From positions 19,467,791 through 19,531,790 of the forward strand of contig NC_056536.1 of the NCBI RefSeq assembly GCF_910596095.1: 64,000 bases of DNA, given 5' to 3'. The position numbers and the translations under genes are program-made. A model generated the notes under the pieces. The model was given only the letters and a program-made list of their open reading frames with translations. It did not search any database and was not told the DNA's origin. This DNA comes from Thunnus maccoyii (taxonomy: Eukaryota > Chordata > Actinopteri > Scombriformes > Scombridae). This document shows positions 59,301-64,000 of this stretch, one piece after another. Numbering within the stretch: position 1 is the first letter of the stretch; every line of letters begins with the position of its first letter.

Positions 59301-62300
59301 CTGCAAAACCGCTTGAAGTTAGAGACACTTGTTCCTCTGAGGGATTTTTTTAATATATATATATAATATAGCTGATATTCTTCAGAATGTTTGTGATTGT
59401 TTCAAGTAGTGTGTCTGTCAATGTGTATGATGATTGTTCTGTGATTGTGATGTGAATGAACCATCTTATTGTGATCCTTTGTATATGTAACATGTTCTCA
59501 GGTCTCTGTTGCAAAAGAGATGTTAATCTCAGTGAGATTTCCTGAATAAATAAAGCTAATAAAACTATCCGTGAACATGGCAAACATTTTTGACTTGCCA
59601 AAGCAACTTGCTCAAAGGCAAGTTCAAAAAGTCTGCTGTTGGAAAGAGGAGCGAGAGAGGACAATTGTTTTAATATACAATAACAATACACACTTTCAGA
59701 TAGTCTCTCTTGGATGATTTCAGACACTTATTCATCATTGTCATTTTGAGTTGTCAGTGACACATAACTTTATGTTATTTTAATTTTACACACTTTCAGA
59801 CAGTCTCTCTTGGAAGGCATTCATAGTGTTACTTGTCTGCACACACAAAGAGTGACAGATTGTTGTGTAAAGAATGAAAAGAGAGACCTTGGCACCCTCG
59901 TTTACTCATTCACTACTACATACTATATAATACACTCAGTAGTATCTTCTGTAGCGAGTAGGGAATCATGATTTCAGACACTTATTCATCATCATCATTT
60001 TGAGTTGTCAGAGCAGAGAGGCAGAAATAACATCACTTTGTTGATTTTAATCATTTTGTTCATATTAGCTCAAAGATTCATAGTCACTGAGTATGTAGTT
60101 GTTGACTTTTTGTCTAACATATGCAACTGCATCAATGTTCAAATGCACTTCCAGTGCTTATAACAGTAAGTGAACATACCACTATTCATACTGCTGTGAC
60201 CTTCAGCGCTCATTCTGAAGGTCTTCTGTTCATTCAGTGGTACATTTAGTCTGTTATAACTATGTTTAGTTCAGTACAAAACTAGGCCTATACAAGAACA
60301 ATTTATAAGCTTATGAGCTCAATAGTCTACTACAAATAACACAATCATTAACTTATATTTATTTTATCAACATCTAGGACATGGACCCTTTTCTCATCTG
60401 TTTGATGGAATGTTCATCCCCAAAGTACGTCCAGGTCTGAAGTGGAAGGTAAGAAACAATTAAACTTTTTCTGTTGTGTGTGAGATAATATAACCAACTA
60501 CAAAAATAAATCATACATTAAAAATACACAGCCATAGACAGAAATACCAATCTCTATACCACCACCACTGCTTATATGCTAAACACAAAACTACATCCAG
60601 CAGCCAGCTAGTTGGAGGAATGATTACAGCAAGCAAAACCTCTTTCAATGTACATTTGGTCACATGACTATTAACAACCCTTTAACAACATCTTTTGGTG
60701 CCTTGGTGTTTGTATTTGCACAGATAATATGATTATCTGTCTAAATAATACAGTAAGAAGGGCACAAAGTTATCACTGCCAGTGCAGCAGTGTAGTAATG
60801 TCAACTAACATGACAAAAGAAATATGTGCATGTCTGTTTCTCTTAAAATAAACAGTTTGACAACCATCAACACAGATCCATCAAACTTAATTTTTTAAAG
60901 TTGTTGTTCGGACACTCAATTCAGGTCACCTGAGGAGTGAGGAGACATGACAACAAGGTAATAACAAGCATCTCTGGTCCACCACCAAGCCACTTTGTCA
61001 GTTTTACTGCATCACTTCCTGGCAAATTTGCCCTCATTTGCATAAAAATGAAATTTTTCAACTTTCGACCTGCCTTGTGAAGCGATTTGCTTGTGTCCCA
61101 TAGAAAATAAATGTGGGGTGAATGTCATGTCGCACCACCTTCACTTATCAAATGCCACTGATATCACTATTCACCTGCTTTTAGTGCCATCACGCATCAC
61201 TAATCACATGTGATCTACAAGAACTATCAATATGGCTGTAATTAGTATAGTTAATGGGTTGGGGAGTCAATGGTGGTTTTCCAGCTTGAGGCATGTTTTC
61301 GAATTGTTTTATTGATTTGAGTCCAGTAGTCCAATCTATCCCTCTATTTTTTGAGTTTATTATTAATTATTATTCAAATTATGCAACTTTTATTTTAAAT
61401 GTTTCTTTTATTTACAGATCTATTTTAACATAATGACTGTAGGTTTTTTTGTACTTTTGTAACCTAGTGAATTTATATAGGTAATACATTTGCTCCACTG
61501 TGAGCTGGACAGCTAAAGGTTATTGATTCATTCCTTGCATGGGTCATAGCTTTTCACTGTTTTCATGATTTGAGTTTAGTAGTCCAATCTTTCCCCTTTC
61601 TCAGTCACAATATGTAATTATGCAAACACTTTTCATTCATTTCAATAGTTAATTTTCAGGTAAGCAGTTAATGTGTAAAGTTCACCAGTGTTTAACCTGC
61701 TGTTAAACTAATTAAATCAGTTTTGTAAAATAATCTTCATTGTGTCATTCACAATAACTGTCACGTCACTGTGACATGTCCTCAGTTCAATGGCTTTCAT
61801 AACCAAAGAGTCCTCCATCTCCTCCTCCTCTCACTCTCAAGTCCAGGGGTTTGGACACTGGGCATCTTTCCCACCTCCAGAGGTGGAGGACTCTTTTAGT
61901 GAGAGAGCCACACTGAATGACACACTGAATATTATTTTACTAAACTGATTTAATTAAAGTTTAACAGCAAGTTAAACACAGGTGAACTCTCATTTTACAA
62001 ATGTCTGACACACATTTAACAGCTTACAGTACAACAAACAAAAAACTACAGTCATTATGTTAAAATAGCCCTGAAAATGAAACATTGGTGGAAAAAAAGT
62101 CTTTGCATAATTTTATAGTGTAACTCAAAAAAGGATATATTGGGCTACTATTGAGCTATTCACATATAGTGACACTATTTCTTGTGTTCTTTCACCTTGA
62201 AACAGCGAGTGTGTATCATCACATTAATAGCCTATATGAATATGTCTTAATGTGTGTATGTTGCAGCATGAGACTGCCTCTCGAGAGATGTTTGACTACC

Positions 62301-63374
62301 TGGTGGATGATAATGATCTGAAGCCAGTGATGGAGCAATACGGCCTGAAGCTGCCTGAGGACCAGACTTTCATCACAGAGATGTTTGCAGGACCTCTGGA
62401 CACTAATGCAGCTCAAGGCCAGACGGTACCTGCCAGTGTGAAATTGTGTGTAATCAGTCAGTATCCTTTTACAGCAGCCAACGTCTGATGCCATTGTTGT
62501 GCCATCGTCTTCACAGTGGCCGTATAAAGGCCGACCAGAGGACAAGTCCTTCCTCTATGAAATCGTGGCCAACAAAAGAAATGGCATTGATGTGGACAAG
62601 TTTGACTACTTTGCCAGGTGAGGTTTGTTAAACAGCAACTGTAGGATAATTAACTTTTTCCCTTTAGAGTTATGAACTACAATGTTATTTAATTACTACA
62701 ATTACATTATCCTCATGATTATTTTAACAATGTTTGGCATTCCCCAGCATAGTATTGTTGTTTTAACTTAATAGGCTCATCTTCACATTTTCAGGGACTG
62801 CCACCACCTGGGCATCCAGAACAACTTTGACCATCAACGCTTCATCATGTTTGCCAGGGTGTGTGATGTGGAAGGGCAGAAGCACATCTGTGTTAGAGAC
62901 AAGGTGCTGAAACTTTTACTGCTGCTTTTTTTTTTTTAATCAGATTTTTTGAAACAGCAAAATAGCAAAGATGAATTGTGACAAAACTAAAAGCGATACT
63001 CTCAACAGGAGGTGGGCAATCTGTATGACATGTTCTACACAAGGATCAGTCTCCACAGAAGAGCCTACCAGCACAAAGTGAAAAATATCATAGAAGCTAT
63101 GTGAGTACCTACCCATCCCATGTTGGTACTCAACATGTTAACATGTTGCTTGTTCACCTGTCTGATGAGGAGCTTATTTACTTTGCTTCATGATTTACCC
63201 TTTTGTATAGCATGCTGCAAAATGTTCTCAAAAGTGACAATATGTTGTGTTTATCCAGGATCACAGAGGCCTTTGTAAAAGCAGATGGGCACATCAAAAT
63301 TAAAGGCAAAGATGGGAAGAAGTTCACTCTCTCCACAGCCATAGATGACATGGAGGCCTACACCAAGCTGACAG
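56355..63374 (+). CDS. samhd1: SAMHD1-type dNTP triphosphohydrolase, first 387 residues (partial, runs off the right edge)
   Basis: SAM plus HD domain enzyme that hydrolyses dNTPs to deoxynucleoside and triphosphate, controlling nucleotide pools and innate immunity. Exons: 56355-56451, 57515-57581, 57698-57770, 58112-58272, 58468-58583, 60378-60448, 62267-62425, 62517-62617, 62795-62903, 63009-63100, 63259-63374; all in phase. The SAM domain spans about residues 7-73 ([36 protein letters not shown]). In the HD domain, metal ligands His130 (HNRFEHSIG), His169-Asp170 ([14 protein letters not shown]) and an Asp near 275 ([16 protein letters not shown]) are all present. Allosteric-site context [10 protein letters not shown] and DTPQFQRLR is kept. 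TAA directly precedes the ATG, so the protein starts at the SAM domain, without the mammalian N-terminal tail. The C-terminal lobe (about 200 residues) is outside. Confidence 0.93.
58740..59570 (+). mobile_element. Decayed non-LTR retrotransposon (LINE) 3' fragment in samhd1 intron 5
   Basis: Broken frames still show [13 protein letters not shown] and [20 protein letters not shown], a pattern seen near the C terminus of fish LINE reverse transcriptases. The segment ends GTCTCTGTTGCAAAAGAGAT, then CTGAATAAATAAAGC, a typical tail. Many stops; inactive. Confidence 0.7.
59692..60020 (+). repeat. Interrupted direct repeat in samhd1 intron 5
   Basis: CACTTTCAGATAGTCTCTCT plus GATTTCAGACACTTATTCAT at 59692-59755. 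The first half recurs at about 59791-59812 and the second half at about 59969-60012, separated by about 160 bp of other sequence. Confidence 0.7.
60449..61418. other. samhd1 intron 6, 5' part
   Basis: Contains a MITE-A end fragment at about 60615-60675 (GGAGGAATGATTACAGCAAG). A phrase GATTTGAGTCCAGTAGTCCA near 61315 recurs with changes near 61568. No exon. Confidence 0.5.
61419..62069. mobile_element. Long-TIR element in samhd1 intron 6
   Basis: CTATTTTAACATAATGACTG at the left is mirrored by CAGTCATTATGTTAAAATAG at the right. A second block (61655-61760: AAGTTCACCAGTGTTTAAC, TTAAATCAGTTTTGTAAAAT) is mirrored at 61905-62000. The left arm has about 200 bp inserted. The centre has AGAGTCCTCCA and TGGAGGACTCT as a further hairpin. 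Confidence 0.7.
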
Positions 63375-63389
63375 GTTTGTAGAGATCAC

Positions 63390-63812
63390 TGTGTGCTGTT
63401 AGCTTGTGTTTTTGGAACATCAAGAGAAAAGGAAAAGAGCACCACCTTTATAATGTTTAAAAAAATACTACATACACATCTTTTAAAACATGCAACATTG
63501 TCAGTCAATATTATCACAAAGTCTTTGAAGATTCTATAATACGTTAAGTAATTTCAGTGCTGGATGATCAGTCACTTACCTGCCTGGTGGTATCAATGGA
63601 TGCTTTAAGTCTTCTAATTCAGCTCACTGTGTGCTATTAGCTTATGTTTTTAGAACATCAAGAGAAAAGGAAAAGAGCACCACCTTTATAATGTTTAAAA
63701 GAATACTATATACGCATCTTTTAAAACATGCAACATTGTCAGACTGCTGTCAGTATTATTCTTATTTTGAAGACTCTGAAGTACTTTAAGGAATATCAGT
63801 GCTGGATGATCA
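63390..63812 (+). repeat. Tandem duplication of about 185 bp in samhd1 intron 11
   Basis: 63390-63576 and 63628-63812 share GAACATCAAGAGAAAAGGAA, AGAGCACCACCTTTATAATG, TTTTAAAACATGCAACATTG and TTCAGTGCTGGATGATCAGT (ATATCAGTGCTGG in the second copy), with several single-base differences. About 50 bp lie between them. Confidence 0.85.
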
Positions 63813-64000
63813 GTTACAGCACACAAAGAGACAAAATATTACAACTGTGGCAGAAACATCATATGCATACTGGCTGCTGAGGAATTATGTATCAAAACCT
63901 ATGCTATAGATATCTACAGCGAGACTCCAATTATCCACTTGCATTGACCACATGTCCAGCCTTACTTACTTACTAAGCACTTTAGCTGTTCAGTTACAAC
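63813..64000. other. samhd1 intron, right edge of window
   Basis: No exon recognised; the gene must continue beyond 64000. Confidence 0.6.

Overview
The window looks like teleost (probably percomorph) genomic DNA. The genes have short exons with GT-AG introns and encode vertebrate proteins. The introns and spacers are AT-rich, carry long (CA/GT)n arrays, and are full of short inverted-repeat transposons and L2-type LINE fragments of kinds I know from fish genomes. No prokaryotic features, CRISPR arrays, rRNA or tRNA genes were found.

Layout. (1) 97-9734, minus strand: the first ten coding exons (435 residues) of an SLC26 anion exchanger closest to SLC26A6; the rest lies left of base 1. (2) 9735-17378: spacer with microsatellites, a retroelement tail, a tandemly repeated motif and an L2 LINE fragment. 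(3) 17379-21594, plus strand: a complete nine-exon BTB-BACK-Kelch gene, recognised as kbtbd12 (612 residues). (4) 23434-36665, plus strand: a complete seven-exon NUAK-family kinase, best matched to nuak1 (692 residues), with large GT arrays in intron 1. (5) 37460-56354: a repeat-rich gene desert. (6) 56355 to beyond the right edge, plus strand: a SAMHD1-type dNTPase, eleven exons visible (387 residues). The four genes do not form an obvious pathway; this is ordinary vertebrate synteny.

The most unusual part is 45456-54077. A unit of about 4.3 kb is present twice in direct tandem. Each unit contains a long inverted repeat with arms of about 1.1-1.2 kb. The arms carry decayed copies of the neighbouring samhd1 gene (end of intron 2, exon 3, intron 3, start of exon 4), giving four relics in alternating orientation. 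The duplication starts inside a MITE, exactly at a hairpin-forming inverted repeat. The arms could fold into long double-stranded RNA if transcribed. The real samhd1 gene, about 2 kb downstream of the second unit, starts at its SAM domain with a stop codon directly before the ATG, so it lacks the N-terminal tail of mammalian SAMHD1.

All exon borders were read by eye from splice signals and reading-frame continuity. Repeat family names are from memory and are less certain than the structures described.
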